A stretch of 64,000 nucleotides of DNA. Source: Bos javanicus (taxonomy: Eukaryota; Chordata; Mammalia; Artiodactyla; Bovidae). The notes below the pieces were generated by a model that worked only from the letters and a program-made list of their open reading frames with translations, had not been told where the DNA came from and made no database searches. Numbering within the stretch: the stretch's first letter is position 1; each line of letters opens with the position of its first letter. Below, piece by piece: positions 27,901-41,372 of this stretch. Position numbers and translations under genes: made by a program. Location of the stretch: NCBI RefSeq assembly GCF_032452875.1, contig NW_026893690.1, positions 310,001-374,000 of the forward strand. Reading direction: 5' to 3'.

Positions 27901-28102
27901 GCCACGTGATCAGTGCATGATCAGTTACGTGAGCAGTGTATGATCAGCCACGTGATCAGTGCATGGTCAGACACGTGATCAGTGTATGATCAGCCACGTG
28001 ATCAGTGCATGATATTCAAGTGATCAGTGCATGATCATTCACGTGATCAGTGTATGATCAGCCATGTGAACAGTGCATGGGCAGTCACGTGATCAGGGCA
28101 TA
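24798..28102 (+). repeat. HOR unit 8, 3305 bp
   Basis: A regular unit. It carries GATAGTCATG (not the AAT form), GATAAGTCACG near 25636 and again near 27670, and GTCACAGGATC near 25847. A monomer near 27955-27970 reads GCATGGTCAGACACG. Confidence 0.92.
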
Positions 28103-28242
28103 CTGAGCTGCGTGATTACTGTCTGCTCATCTGCTTGACAATTGCCAGCTGAGCAGCATGATTCCTCACAGCTGAGTTCCATGATTATTGCCTGCTGACT
28201 GTTTGATTCGTGCCTACTCAGCACTTTGTTTATTGCCTCCAG
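28103..28242 (+). repeat. HOR spacer copy 8 (unit 9)
   Basis: Three-part 140-bp spacer, allele A, followed by CAGCACATG. Confidence 0.92.
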
Positions 28243-31200
28243 AGGCACATGATCAGTGTATGATAGCAAACATGATCAGCACATGATCAGTCACATGATC
28301 AGCGCCATTAAGTCACGTGATCACTACATGATAATCATGTGATCAGTCCATGCTCAGTCACGGTATCAGTGCATGATCAGCCACGTGATCAGTGCATGAT
28401 AGCCACGTGATCAGTGCATGATAGCCACGTGATCAGTGCATGATCAGCCAGGTGATCAGTGCATGATAGCTACGTGATCAGTGATGATCAGTCACATGAT
28501 CAGTGCATGACCAGGCAGGTGATCAGTGCATGATCAGCCACGTGATCAGTGCATGATAGCCACGTGATCAGTGCATGATCAGTCACGTGACCAGTACATG
28601 TTAGCTACATGATCATTGCATGATCAGACACGTGAGTAGTGCATGATAGCCACGTGATCAGTGCATGATCAGTCACGTGATCAGTGCATGATCAGTCAGG
28701 TGATCAGTGCATGACCAGGCACGTGATCAGTGCATGATCAGTCACGTGATCAGTGTATGATCAGCCACGTGATCAGTGCATGATCAGCCACATGATCAGT
28801 GCATGATCAATTACGTGATCAGTGCATGATCAGTGACATGACCAGTACATGATACCTACGTGATCATTGCATGATCAGCCACGTGAGCATGCATGATAGC
28901 CATGTGATCAGTGCATGATCAGTCACGTGATCAGTGCATGATCAATCACGTGATCAGTGCATGATCAATTACGTGATCAGTGCATGATCAGTCACGTGAC
29001 CAGTATATGGTAGCTACGTGATCATTGCATGATCAGCCACGTGAGCAGTGCATGATAGCCACGTGATCAGTGCATGATCAGTTTCGTGAGCAGAGTATGA
29101 TCAGCCACGTGATCAGTGCATGATAGCCACGTGATCAGTGCATGATCTGTCACAGGATCAGTGTATGATCATCCACGTGATCAGTGCATGGGCAGTCATG
29201 TGATCAGTGCATGATATAGACGTGATCAGTGCATGATCAGTCTCATGATCAGTGTATGATCAGCCACGTGATCAGTGCATGATAGCCAGGTGATGAGTGC
29301 ATGATAGCCAGATGATCAGTGCATGATCAGTCACGTGATCAGTGCATGATCAGCCACGTGATCAGTGCATGATAGCCACGTGATCAGTGCATGATCAGTT
29401 ACGTGATCAGTGCATGATCAGTCACGTGACCAGTACATGGTAGCTACGTGATCATTGCATGATCAGCCACATGAGCAGTGCATGATAGCCACGTGATGTC
29501 TGCATGATCAGTTACATGTACAGTGTATGATCAGCCACGTGATCAGTGCATGATATCCAGGTGATCAGTGCATGATAGCCACATGATCAGTGCATGATTA
29601 GTCACGTGATCAGTGCATGACCAGGCACGTGATCAGTGTATGATCAGCCACGTGATCAGTGCATGATAGCCACGTGATCAGTGCATGATCAGTCACGTGA
29701 TCAGTGCATGATCAGTCACATGATCAGTGCATGATCAGCCACGTGATCAGTGCATGATCAATTACGTGATCAGTGCATGATCAGTCGTGACCAGTACATT
29801 GTAGCTATGTGATCATTGCATGATCAGCCACGTGAGCAGTGTATGATAGCCACGTGATCAGTGCATGATCAGTCACGTGATCAGTGCATGATCAGTCACA
29901 TGATCAGTGCATGATCAATTACATGATCATTGCATGATCAGTCACGTGACCAGTACATTTTAGCTACGTGATCATTGCATGATCAGCCACGTGAGCAGTG
30001 CATGATAGACACGTGATCAGTGCATGATCAGCTACATGAGCAGTGTATGATCAGCCACGTGATCAGTGCATGATCAGACACGTGATCAGTGCATGATCAG
30101 CCATGTGATCAGTGCATGATACCTACGTGATCAGTGCATGATCAGTCACGTGATCAGTGCATGACAGGCACATGATCAGTGCATGATATCCACGTGATCA
30201 GTGCATGATAGCCACGTGATCAGTGCATGATTAGTCACGTGATCAGTGCATGATCAGTCACGTGATCAGTGATGATCAGTCACGTGATCAGTGCATGATC
30301 ATTTACGTGATCAGTGCATGATCAGTCACATGACCAGTATATGGTTGCTACCTGATCATTGCATGATCAGCCACGTGAGCAGTGCATGATAGCCACGTGA
30401 TGTGTGCATGATCAGTTACGTGAGCAGTGTATGATCAGCCACGTGATCAGTGCATGAGTGCCACGTGATCAGTGCATGATCAGTCACGTGATCAGTGCAT
30501 GATCAGTCATGTGACCAGTACATGGTAGCTGCGTGATCATTGCATGATCAGCCACGTGATCAGTGCATGATAGCCACGTGATCAGTGCATGATCAGCCAC
30601 GTGATCAGTGCATGATCAGCCACGTGATCAGTGCATGATCAGCCACGTGATCAGTGCATGATCAGTCACGTGATCAGTGTATGATCAGCCACGTGATCAG
30701 TGCATGATCAATTACGTGATCAGTGCATGATCAGTCACATGACCAGTACATGGTAGCTACGTGATCAGTGCATGATAGCCACGTGATCAGTGCATGATAG
30801 CCACGTGATCAGTGCATGATCAGTCACGTGATAGTTCTGATCAGCCACGTGATCAGTGCATGATAGTCACGTGATCGTTCATGATAGTCACGTGATCAGT
30901 GATGACCAGACTCGTGATCAGTGTATGATCAGCCACGTGATCAGTGCATGATAGCCACGTGATCAGTGCATGATAAGTCACGTGATCAGTGCATGATCAG
31001 TCACGTGATCAGTGTATGATCAGCCACGTGATCAGTGCATGATCAATTACGTGATCAGTGCATGATCAGTCACGTGACCAGTATATGGTAGCTACGTGAT
31101 CATTGCATGATCAGCCACGTGATCAGTGCATGATAGTCACGTGATGTGTGCATGATCAGTTACGTGAGCAGTGTATGATCAGCCACGTGATCAGTGCATG

Positions 31201-31404
31201 ATAGCCACGTGATCAGTGCATGATCAGTTACGTGATCAGTGTATGATCAGCCACGTGATCAGTGCATGGTCAGACACGTGAACAGTGTATGATCAGCCAC
31301 GTGATCAGTGCATGATATCACGTGATCAGTGCATGATCATTCACGTGATCAGTGTATGATCAGCCATGTGAACAGTGCATGGGCAGTCACGTGATCAGGG
31401 CATA
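28103..31404 (+). repeat. HOR unit 9, 3302 bp
   Basis: A regular unit with the GATAATCATG form near 28330 and CAATCACG near 28942. Numerous CpG-loss E-boxes (CACATG, CATGTG, CAGGTG) make this central copy more diverged from the monomer consensus than edge copies. Confidence 0.92.
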
Positions 31405-31544
31405 CTGAGCTGCGTGATTACTGTCTGCTCATCTGCTTGACAATTGCCAGCTGAGCAGCATGATTCCTCACAGCTGAGTTCCATGATTATTGCCTGCTGA
31501 CTGTTTGATTCGTGCCTACTCAGCACTTTGTTTATTGCCTCCAG
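31405..31544 (+). repeat. HOR spacer copy 9 (unit 10)
   Basis: Three-part 140-bp spacer, allele A, followed by CAGCACATG. Confidence 0.92.
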
Positions 31545-34500
31545 AGGCACATGATCAGTGTATGATAGCAAACATGATCAGCACATGATCAGTCACATGA
31601 TCAGCGCCATTAAGTCACGTGATCACTACATGATAGTCATGTGATCAGTCCATGCTCAGTCACGGTATCAGTGCATGATCAGCCACGTGATCAGTGCATG
31701 ATAGCCACGTGATCAGTGCATGATAGCCACGTGATCAGTGCATGATCAGCCAGGTGATCAGTGCATGATAGCTACGTGATCAGTGATGATCAGTCACGTG
31801 ATCAGTGCATGATCAGGCAGGTGATCAGTGTATGATCAGCCACGTGATCAGTGCATGATAGCCACGTGATCAGTGCATGATCAGTCACGTGACCAGTACA
31901 TGTTAGCTACATGATCATTGCATGATCAGACACGTGAGTAGTGCATGATAGCCACGTGATCAGTGCATGATCAGTCACGTGATCAGTGCATGATCAGTCA
32001 GGTGATCAGTGCATGACCAGGCACGTGATCAGTGCATGATCAGTCACGTGATCAGTGTATGATCAGCCACGTGATCAGTGCATGATCAGCCACATGATCA
32101 GTGCATGATCAATTACGTGATCAGTGCATGATCAGTGACATGACCAGTACATGATACCTAGGTGATCATTGCATGATCAGCCACGTGAGCATGCATGATA
32201 GCCATGTGATCAGTGCATGATCAGTCACGTGATCAGTGCATGATCAATCACGTGATCAGTGCATGATCAATTATGTGATCAGTGCATGATCACTCACGTG
32301 ACCAGTATATGGTAGCTACGTGATCATTGCATGATCAGCCACGTGAGCAGTGCATGATAGCCACGTGATCAGTGCATGATCAGTTTCGTGAGCAGAGTAT
32401 GATCAGCCACGTGATCAGTGCATGATAGCCACGTGATCAGTGCATGATCTGTCACAGGATCAGTGTATGATCATCCATGTGATCAGTGCATGGGCAGTCA
32501 TGTGATCAGTGCATGATATAGACGTGATCAGTGCATGATGAGTCTCATGATCAGTGTATGATCAGCCACGTGATCAGTGCATGATAGCCAGGTAAGTGCA
32601 TGATAGCCAGATGATCAGTGCATGATCAGTCACGTGATCAGTGTATGATCAGCCACGTGATCAGTGCATGATAGCCACGTGATCAGTGCATGATCAGTTA
32701 CGTGATCAGTGCATGATCAGTCACGTGACCAGTACATGGTAGCTACGTGATCATTGCATGATCAGCCACGTGAGCAGTGCATGATAGCCACGTGATGTCT
32801 GCATGATCAGTTACATGTACAGTGTATGATCAGCCACGTGATCAGTGCATGATATCCAGGTGATCAGTGCATGATAGCCACATGATCAGTTCATGATTAG
32901 TCACGTGATCAGTGCATGACCAGGCACGTGATCAGTGTATGATCAGCCACGTGATCAGTGCATGATAGCCACGTGATCAGTGCATGATCAGTCACGTGAT
33001 CAGTGCATGATCAGTCACGTGATCAGTGTATGATCAGCCACGTGATCAGTGCATGATCAATTACGTGATCAGTGCATGATCAGTCGTGACCAGTACATTG
33101 TAGCTATGTGATCATTGCATGATCAGCCACGTGAGCAGTGCATGATAGCCACGTGATCAGTGCATGATCAGTCACGTGATCAGTGCATGATCAGTCACAT
33201 GATCAGTGCATGATCAATTACATGATCAGTGCATGATCAGTCACGTGACCAGTACATTTTAGCTACGTGATCATTGCATGATCAGCCACGTGAGCAGTGC
33301 ATGATAGACACGTGATCAGTGCATGATCAGCTACATGAGCAGTGTATGATCAGCCACGTGATCAGTGCATGATCAGACACGTGATCAGTGATGATCAGCC
33401 ATGTGATCAGTGCATGATACCTACGTGATCAGTGCATGATTAGTCACGTGATCAGTGCATGACAGGCACATGATCAGTGCATGATATCCACGTGATCAGT
33501 GCATGATAGCCAAGTGATCAGTGCATGATTAGTCACGTGATCAGTGCATGATCAGTCACGTGATCAGTGATGATCAGTCACGTGATCAGTGCATGATCAT
33601 TTACGTGATCTGTGCATGATCAGTCACATGACCAGTATATGGTTGCTACCTGATCATTGCATGATCAGCCACGTGAGCAGTGCATGATAGCCACGTGATG
33701 TGTGCATGATCAGTTACGTGAGCAGAATATGATCAGCCACGTGATCAGTGCATGAGTGCCACGTGATCAGTGCATGATCAGTCACGTGATCAGTGCATGA
33801 TCAGTCATGTGACCAGTACATGGTAGCTGCGTGATCATTGCATGATCAGCCACGTGATCAGTGCATGATAGCCACGTGATCAGTGCATGATCAGCCACGT
33901 GATCAGTGCATGATCAGCCACGTGATCAGTGCATGATCAGCCACGTGATCAGTGCATGATCAGTCACGTGATCAGTGTATGATCAGCCACGTGATCAGTG
34001 CATGATCAATTACGTGATCAGTGCATGATCAGTCACATGACCAGTACATGGTAGCTACGTGATCAGTGCATGATAGCCACGTGATCAGTGCATGATAGCC
34101 ACGTGATCAGTGCATGATCAGTCACGTGATACTTCTGATCAGCCACGTGATCAGTGCATGATAGTCACGTGATCGTTCATGATAGTCACGTGATCAGTGA
34201 TTGACCAGACTCGTGATCAGTGTATGATCAGCCACGTGATCAGTGCATGATAGCCACGTGATCAGTGCATGATCAGTCACGTGATCAGTGCATGATCAGT
34301 CACGTGATCAGTGTATGATCAGCCACGTGATCAGTGCATGATCAATTACGTGATCAGTGCATGATCAGTCACGTGACCAGTATATGGTAGCTACGTGATC
34401 ATTGCATGATCAGCCACGTGATCAGTGCATGATAGTCACGTGATGTGTGCATGATCAGTTACGTGAGCAGTGTATGATCAGCCACGTGATCAGTGCATGA

Positions 34501-34704
34501 TAGCCACGTGATCAGTGCATGATCAGTTACGTGAGCAGTGTATGATCAGCCACGTGATCAGTGCATGGTCAGACACGTGAACAGTGTATGATCAGCCACG
34601 TGATCAGTGCATGATATTCAAGTGATCAGTGCATGATCATTCACGTGATCAGTGTATGATCAGCCATGTGAACAGTGCATGGGCAGTCACGTGATCAGGG
34701 CATA
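31405..34704 (+). repeat. HOR unit 10, 3300 bp
   Basis: A regular unit with the GATAGTCATG form. Private variants include TACCTAGGTG near 32155, GCCAGGTAAGTGC near 32588, a GCCAAGTG monomer near 33510 and GTGAGCAGAATATG near 33720. Confidence 0.92.
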
Positions 34705-34844
34705 CTGAGCTGCGTGATTACTGTCTGCTCATCTGCTTGACAATTGCCAGCTGAGCAGCATGATTCCTCACAGCTGAGTTCCATGATTATTGCCTGCTGA
34801 CTGTTTGATTCGTGCCTACTCAGCACTTTGTTTATTGCCTCCAG
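34705..34844 (+). repeat. HOR spacer copy 10 (unit 11)
   Basis: Three-part 140-bp spacer, allele A, followed by CAGCACATG. Confidence 0.92.
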
Positions 34845-37800
34845 AGGCACATGATCAGTGTATGATAGCAAACATGATCAGCACATGATCAGTCACATGA
34901 TCAGCGCCATTAAGTCACGTGATCACTACATGATAATCATGTGATCAGTCCATGCTCAGTCACGGTATCAGTGCATGATCAGCCACGTGATCAGTGCATG
35001 ATAGCCACGTGATCAGTGCATGATAGCCACGTGATCAGTGCATGATCAGCCAGGTGATCAGTGCATGATAGCTACGTTGATGATTAGTCACATGATCAGT
35101 GCATGATCAGGCAGGTGATCAGTGTATGATCAGCCACGTGATCAGTGCATGATAGCCACGTGATCAGTGCATGATCAGTCACGTGACCGGTACATGTTAG
35201 CTACATGATCATTGCATGATCAGACACGTGAGTAGTGCATGATAGCCACGTGATCAGTGCATGATCAGTCACGTGATCAGTGCATGATCAGTCACGTGAT
35301 CAGTGCATGACCAGGCACGTGATCAGTGCATGATCAGTCACGTGATCAGTGTATGATCAGCCACGTGATCAGTGCATGATCAGCCACATGATCAGTGCAT
35401 GATCAATTACGTGATCAGTGCATGATCAGTGACATGACCAGTACATGATACCTAGGTGATCATTGCATGATCAGCCACGTGATCAGTGCATGATAGCCAT
35501 GTGATCAGTGCATGATCAGTCACGTGATCAGTGCATGATCAATCACCTGATCAGTGCATGATCAATTACATGATCAGTGCATGATCACTCACGTGACCAG
35601 TATATGGTAGCTACGTGATCATTGCATGATCAGCCACGTGATCAGTGCATGATAGCCACGTGATCAGTGCATGATCAGTTTCGTGAGCAGTGTATGATCA
35701 GCCACGTGATCAGTGCATGATAGCCACGTGATCAGTGCATGATCTGTCACGGATCAGTGTATGATCATCCACGTGATCAGTGCATGGGCAGTCATGTGAT
35801 CAGTGCATGATATAGACGTGATCAGTGCATGATCAGTCTCATGATCAGTGTATGATCAACCACGTGATCAGTGCATGATAGCCAGGTGATGAGTGCATGA
35901 TAGCCAGTGATCAGTGCATGATCAGTCACGTGATCAGTGTATGATCAGCCACGTGATCAGTGCATGATAGCCACGTGATCAGTGCATGATCAGTTACGTG
36001 ATCAGTGCATGATCAGTCACGTGACCAGTACATGGTAGCTACGTGATCATTGCATGATCAGCCACGTGAGCAGTGCATGATAGCCACGTGATGTCTGCAT
36101 GATCAGTTACATGTACAGTGTATGATCAGCCACGTGATCAGTGCATGATATCCAGGTGATCAGTGCATGATAGCCACGTGATCAGTTCATGATTAGTCAC
36201 GTGATCTGTGCATGACCAGGCACGTGATCAGTGTATGATCAGCCACGTGATCAGTGCATGATAGCCACGTGATCAGTGCATGATCAGTCACGTGATCAGT
36301 GCATGATCAGTCACATGATCAGTGCATGATCAGCCACGTGATCAGTGCATGATCAATTACGTGATCAGTGCATGATCAGTCGTGACCAGTACATTGTAGC
36401 TATGTGATCATTGCATGATCAGCCACGTGAGCAGTGTATGATAGCCACGTGATCAGTGCATGATCAGTCACGTGATCAGTGCATGATCAGTCACATGATC
36501 AGTGCATGATCAATTACATGATCAGTGCATGATCAGTCACGTGACCAGTACATTTTAGCTACGTGATCATTGCATGATCAGCCACGTGAGCAGTGCATGA
36601 TAGCCACGTGATCAGTGCATGATCAGCTACATGAGCAGTGTATGATCAGCCACGTGATCAGTGCATGATCAGACACGTGATCAGTGCATGATCAGCCATG
36701 TGATCAGTGCATGATACCACGTGATCAGTTCATGATCAGTCACGTGATCAGTGCATGACAGGCACATGATCAGTGCATGATATCCACGTGATCAGTGCAT
36801 GATAGCCACGTGATCAGTGCATGATTAGTCACGTGATCAGTGCATGATCAGTCACGTGATCAGTGATGATCAGTCACGTGATCAGTGCATGATCATTTAC
36901 GTGATCAGTGCATGATCAGTCACATGACCAGTATATGGTTGCTACCTGATCATTGCATGATCAGCCACGTGAGCAGTGCATGATAGCCACGTGATGTGTG
37001 CATGATCAGTTACGTGATCAGTGTATGATCAGCCACGTGATCAGTGCATGAGTGCCACGTGATCAGTGCATGATCAGTCACGTGATCAGTGCATGATCAG
37101 TCATGTGACCAGTACATGGTAGCTGCGTGATCATTGCATGATCAGCCACGTGATCAGTGCATGATAGCCACGTGATCAGTGCATGATCAGCCACGTGATC
37201 AGTGCATGATCAGCCACGTGATCAGTGCATGATCAGCCACGTGATCAGTGCATGATCAGTCACGTGATCAGTGCATGATCAGCCACGTGATCAGTGCATG
37301 ATCAATTACGTGATCAGTGCATGATCAGTCACGTGACCAGTACATGGTAGCTACGTGATCAGTGCATGATAGCCACGTGATCAGTGCATGATAGCCACGT
37401 GATCAGTGCATGATCAGTCACGTGATAGTGCATGATCAGCCACGTGATCAGTGCATGATAGTCACGTGATCAGTGCATGATAGTCACGTGATCAGTGATG
37501 ACCAGACTCGTGATCAGTGTATGATCAGCCACGTGATCAGTGCATGATAGCCACGTGATCAGTGCATGATAAGTCACGTGATCAGTGCATGATCAGTCAC
37601 GTGATCAGTGCATGATCAGCCACGTGATCAGTGCATGATCAATTACGTGATCAGTGCATGATCAGTCACGTGACCAGTATATGGTAGCTACGTGATCATT
37701 GCATGATCAGCCACGTGATCAGTGCATGATAGTCACGTGATGTGTGCATGATCAGTTACGTGAGCAGTGTATGATCAGCCACGTGATCAGTGCATGATAG

Positions 37801-37996
37801 CCACGTGATCAGTGCATGATCAGTTACGTGATCAGTGTATGATCAGCCACGTGATCAGTGCATGATCAGACACGTGAACAGTGTATGATCAGCCACGTGA
37901 TCAGTGCATGATAGTGATCAGTGCATGATCATTCACGTGATCAGTGTATGATCAGCCATGTGAACAGTGCATGGGCAGTCACGTGATCAGGGCATA
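34705..37996 (+). repeat. HOR unit 11, 3292 bp
   Basis: A regular unit with the GATAATCATG form near 34932. The marker near 35075 is shortened (GCTACGTTGATGATTAG), and CAATCACCTG occurs near 35537. It ends with a monomer pair shortened to GATAGTGATCAG near 37910. Confidence 0.92.
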
Positions 37997-38136
37997 CTGA
38001 GCTGCGTGATTACTGTCTGCTCATCTGCTTGACAATTGCCAGCTGAGCAGCATGATTCCTCACAGCTGAGTTCCATGATTATTGCCTGCTGACTGTTTGA
38101 TTCGTGCCTACTCAGCACTTTGTTTATTGCCTCCAG
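37997..38136 (+). repeat. HOR spacer copy 11 (unit 12)
   Basis: Three-part 140-bp spacer, allele A, but the transition zone carries the CAGCGCATG form, a mixed haplotype. Confidence 0.92.
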
Positions 38137-41100
38137 AGGCACATGATCAGTGTATGATAGCAAACATGATCAGCGCATGATCAGTCACATGATCAGCGCC
38201 ATTAAGTCACGTGATCACTACATGATAGTCATGTGATCAGTCCATGCTCAGTCACGGTATCAGTGCATGATCAGCCACGTGATCAGTGCATGATAGCCAC
38301 GTGATCAGTGCATGATAGCCACGTGATCAGTGCATGATCAGCCAGGTGATCAGTGCATGATAGCTACGTGATCAGTGATGATCAGTCACGTGATCAGTGC
38401 ATGATCAGGCACGTGATCAGTGCATGATCAGCCACGTGATCAGTGCATGATAGCCACGTGATCAGTGCATGATCAGTCACGTGACCAGTACATGTTAGCT
38501 ACATGATCATTGCATGATCAGCCACGTGAGTAGTGCATGATAGCCACGTGATCAGTGCATGATCAGTCACGTGATCAGTGCATGATCAGTCACGTGATCA
38601 GTGCATGACCAGGCACGTGATCAGTGCATGATCAGTCACGTGATCAGTGCATGATCAGCCACGTGATCAGTGCATGATCAGCCACGTGATCAGTGCATGA
38701 TCAATTACGTGATCAGTGCATGATCAGTGACATGACCAGTACATGATACCTACGTGATCATTGCATGATCAGCCACGTGATCAGTGCATGATAGCCATGT
38801 GATCAGTGCATGATCAGTCACGTGATCAGTGCATGATCAATCACGTGATCAGTGCATGATCAATTACGTGATCAGTGCATGATCAGTCACGTGACCAGTA
38901 TATGGTAGCTACGTGATCATTGCATGATCAGCCACGTGAGCAGTGCATGATAGCCACGTGATCAGTGCATGATCAGTTTCGTGAGCAGTGTATGATCAGC
39001 CACGTGATCAGTGCATGATAGCCACGTGATCAGTGCATGATCAGTCACGGATCAGTGTATGATCATCCACGTGATCAGTGCATGGGCAGTCATGTGATCA
39101 GTGCATGATATAGACGTGATCAGTGCATGATCAGTCTCATGATCAGTGTATGATCAGCCACGTGATCAGTGCATGATAGCCAGGTGATCAGTGCATGATA
39201 GCCAGTGATCAGTGCATGATCAGTCACGTGATCAGTGCATGATCAGCCACGTGATCAGTGCATGATAGCCACGTGATCAGTGCATGATCAGTTACGTGAT
39301 CAGTGCATGATCAGTCACGTGACCAGTACATGGTAGCTACGTGATCATTGCATGATCAGCCACGTGAGCAGTGCATGATAGCCACGTGATGTCTGCATGA
39401 TCAGTTACATGTACAGTGTATGATCAGCCACGTGATCAGTGCATGATATCCAGGTGATCAGTGCATGATAGCCACATGATCAGTTCATGATTAGTCACGT
39501 GATCAGTGCATGACCAGGCACGTGATCAGTGCATGATCAGCCACGTGATCAGTGCATGATAGCCACGTGATCAGTGCATGATCAGTCACGTGATCAGTGC
39601 ATGATCAGTCACGTGATCAGTGCATGATCAGCCACGTGATCAGTGCATGATCAATTACGTGATCAGTGCATGATCAGTCGTGACCAGTACATGTAGCTAT
39701 GTGATCATTGCATGATCAGCCACGTGAGCAGTGCATGATAGCCACGTGATCAGTGCATGATCAGTCACGTGATCAGTGCATGATCAGTCACATGATCAGT
39801 GCATGATCAATTACATGATCAGTGCATGATCAGTCACGTGACCAGTACATTTTAGCTACGTGATCATTGCATGATCAGCCACGTGAGCAGTGCATGATAG
39901 ACACGTGATCAGTGCATGATCAGCTACATGATCAGTGCATGATCAGCCACGTGATCAGTGCATGATCAGACACGTGATCAGTGCATGATCAGCCATGTGA
40001 TCAGTGCATGATACCTACGTGATCAGTGCATGATTAGTCACGTGATCAGTGCATGACAGGCACATGATCAGTGCATGATATCCACGTGATCAGTGCATGA
40101 TAGCCACGTGATCAGTGCATGATTAGTCACGTGATCAGTGCATGATCAGTCACGTGATCAGTGATGATCAGTCACGTGATCAGTGCATGATCATTTACGT
40201 GATCAGTGCATGATCAGTCACATGACCAGTATATGGTTGCTACCTGATCATTGCATGATCAGCCACGTGAGCAGTGCATGATAGCCACGTGATCAGTGCA
40301 TGATCAGTTACGTGATCAGTGTATGATCAGCCACGTGATCAGTGCATGAGTGCCACGTGATCAGTGCATGATCAGTCACGTGATCAGTGCATGATCAGTC
40401 ACGTGACCAGTACATGGTAGCTGCGTGATCATTGCATGATCAGCCACGTGATCAGTGCATGATAGCCACGTGATCAGTGCATGATCAGCCACGTGATCAG
40501 TGCATGATCAGCCACGTGATCAGTGCATGATCAGCCACGTGATCAGTGCATGATCAGTCACGTGATCAGTGCATGATCAGCCACGTGATCAGTGCATGAT
40601 CAATTACGTGATCAGTGCATGATCAGTCACGTGACCAGTACATGGTAGCTACGTGATCAGTGCATGATCAGCCACGTGATCAGTGCATGATAGCCACGTG
40701 ATCAGTGCATGATCAGTCACGTGATAGTTCTGATCAGCCACGTGATCAGTGCATGATAGTCACGTGATCAGTGCATGATAGTCACGTGATCAGTGATTGA
40801 CCAGACTCGTGATCAGTGTATGATCAGCCACGTGATCAGTGCATGATAGCCACGTGATCAGTGCATGATAAGTCACGTGATCAGTGCATGATCAGTCACG
40901 TGATCAGTGCATGATCAGCCACGTGATCAGTGCATGATCAATTACGTGATCAGTGCATGATCAGTCACGTGATCAGTATATGGTAGCTACGTGATCAGTG
41001 CATGATCAGCCACGTGATCAGTGCATGATAGCCACGTGATCAGTGCATGATCAGTTACGTGATCAGTGTATGATCAGCCACGTGATCAGTGCATGATCAG

Positions 41101-41232
41101 ACACGTGATCAGTGTATGATCAGCCACGTGATCAGTGCATGATATTCACGTGATCAGTGCATGATCATTCACGTGATCAGTGTATGATCAGCCATGTGAA
41201 CAGTGCATGGGCAGTCACGTGATCAGGGCATA
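37997..41232 (+). repeat. HOR unit 12, 3236 bp (three-monomer deletion)
   Basis: About 65 bp shorter than the norm. Near 40970-41080 one of two adjacent near-identical three-monomer blocks (each ending TTACGTG...GTGTATGATCAGCC) is missing. This is the expected product of slippage or unequal exchange between the tandem blocks. Unit 16 (50588-53817, 3230 bp) has a similar loss. Confidence 0.9.
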
Positions 41233-41372
41233 CTGAGCTGCGTGATTACTGTCTGCTCATCTGCTTGACAATTGCCAGCTGAGCAGCATGATTCCTCACA
41301 GCTGAGTTCCATGATTATTGCCTGCTGACTGTTTGATTCGTGCCTACTCAGCTCTTTGTTTATTGCCTCCAG
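41233..41372 (+). repeat. HOR spacer copy 12 (unit 13)
   Basis: Three-part 140-bp spacer. Allele T reappears here after seven A-allele copies; CAGCGCATG follows. Confidence 0.92.
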
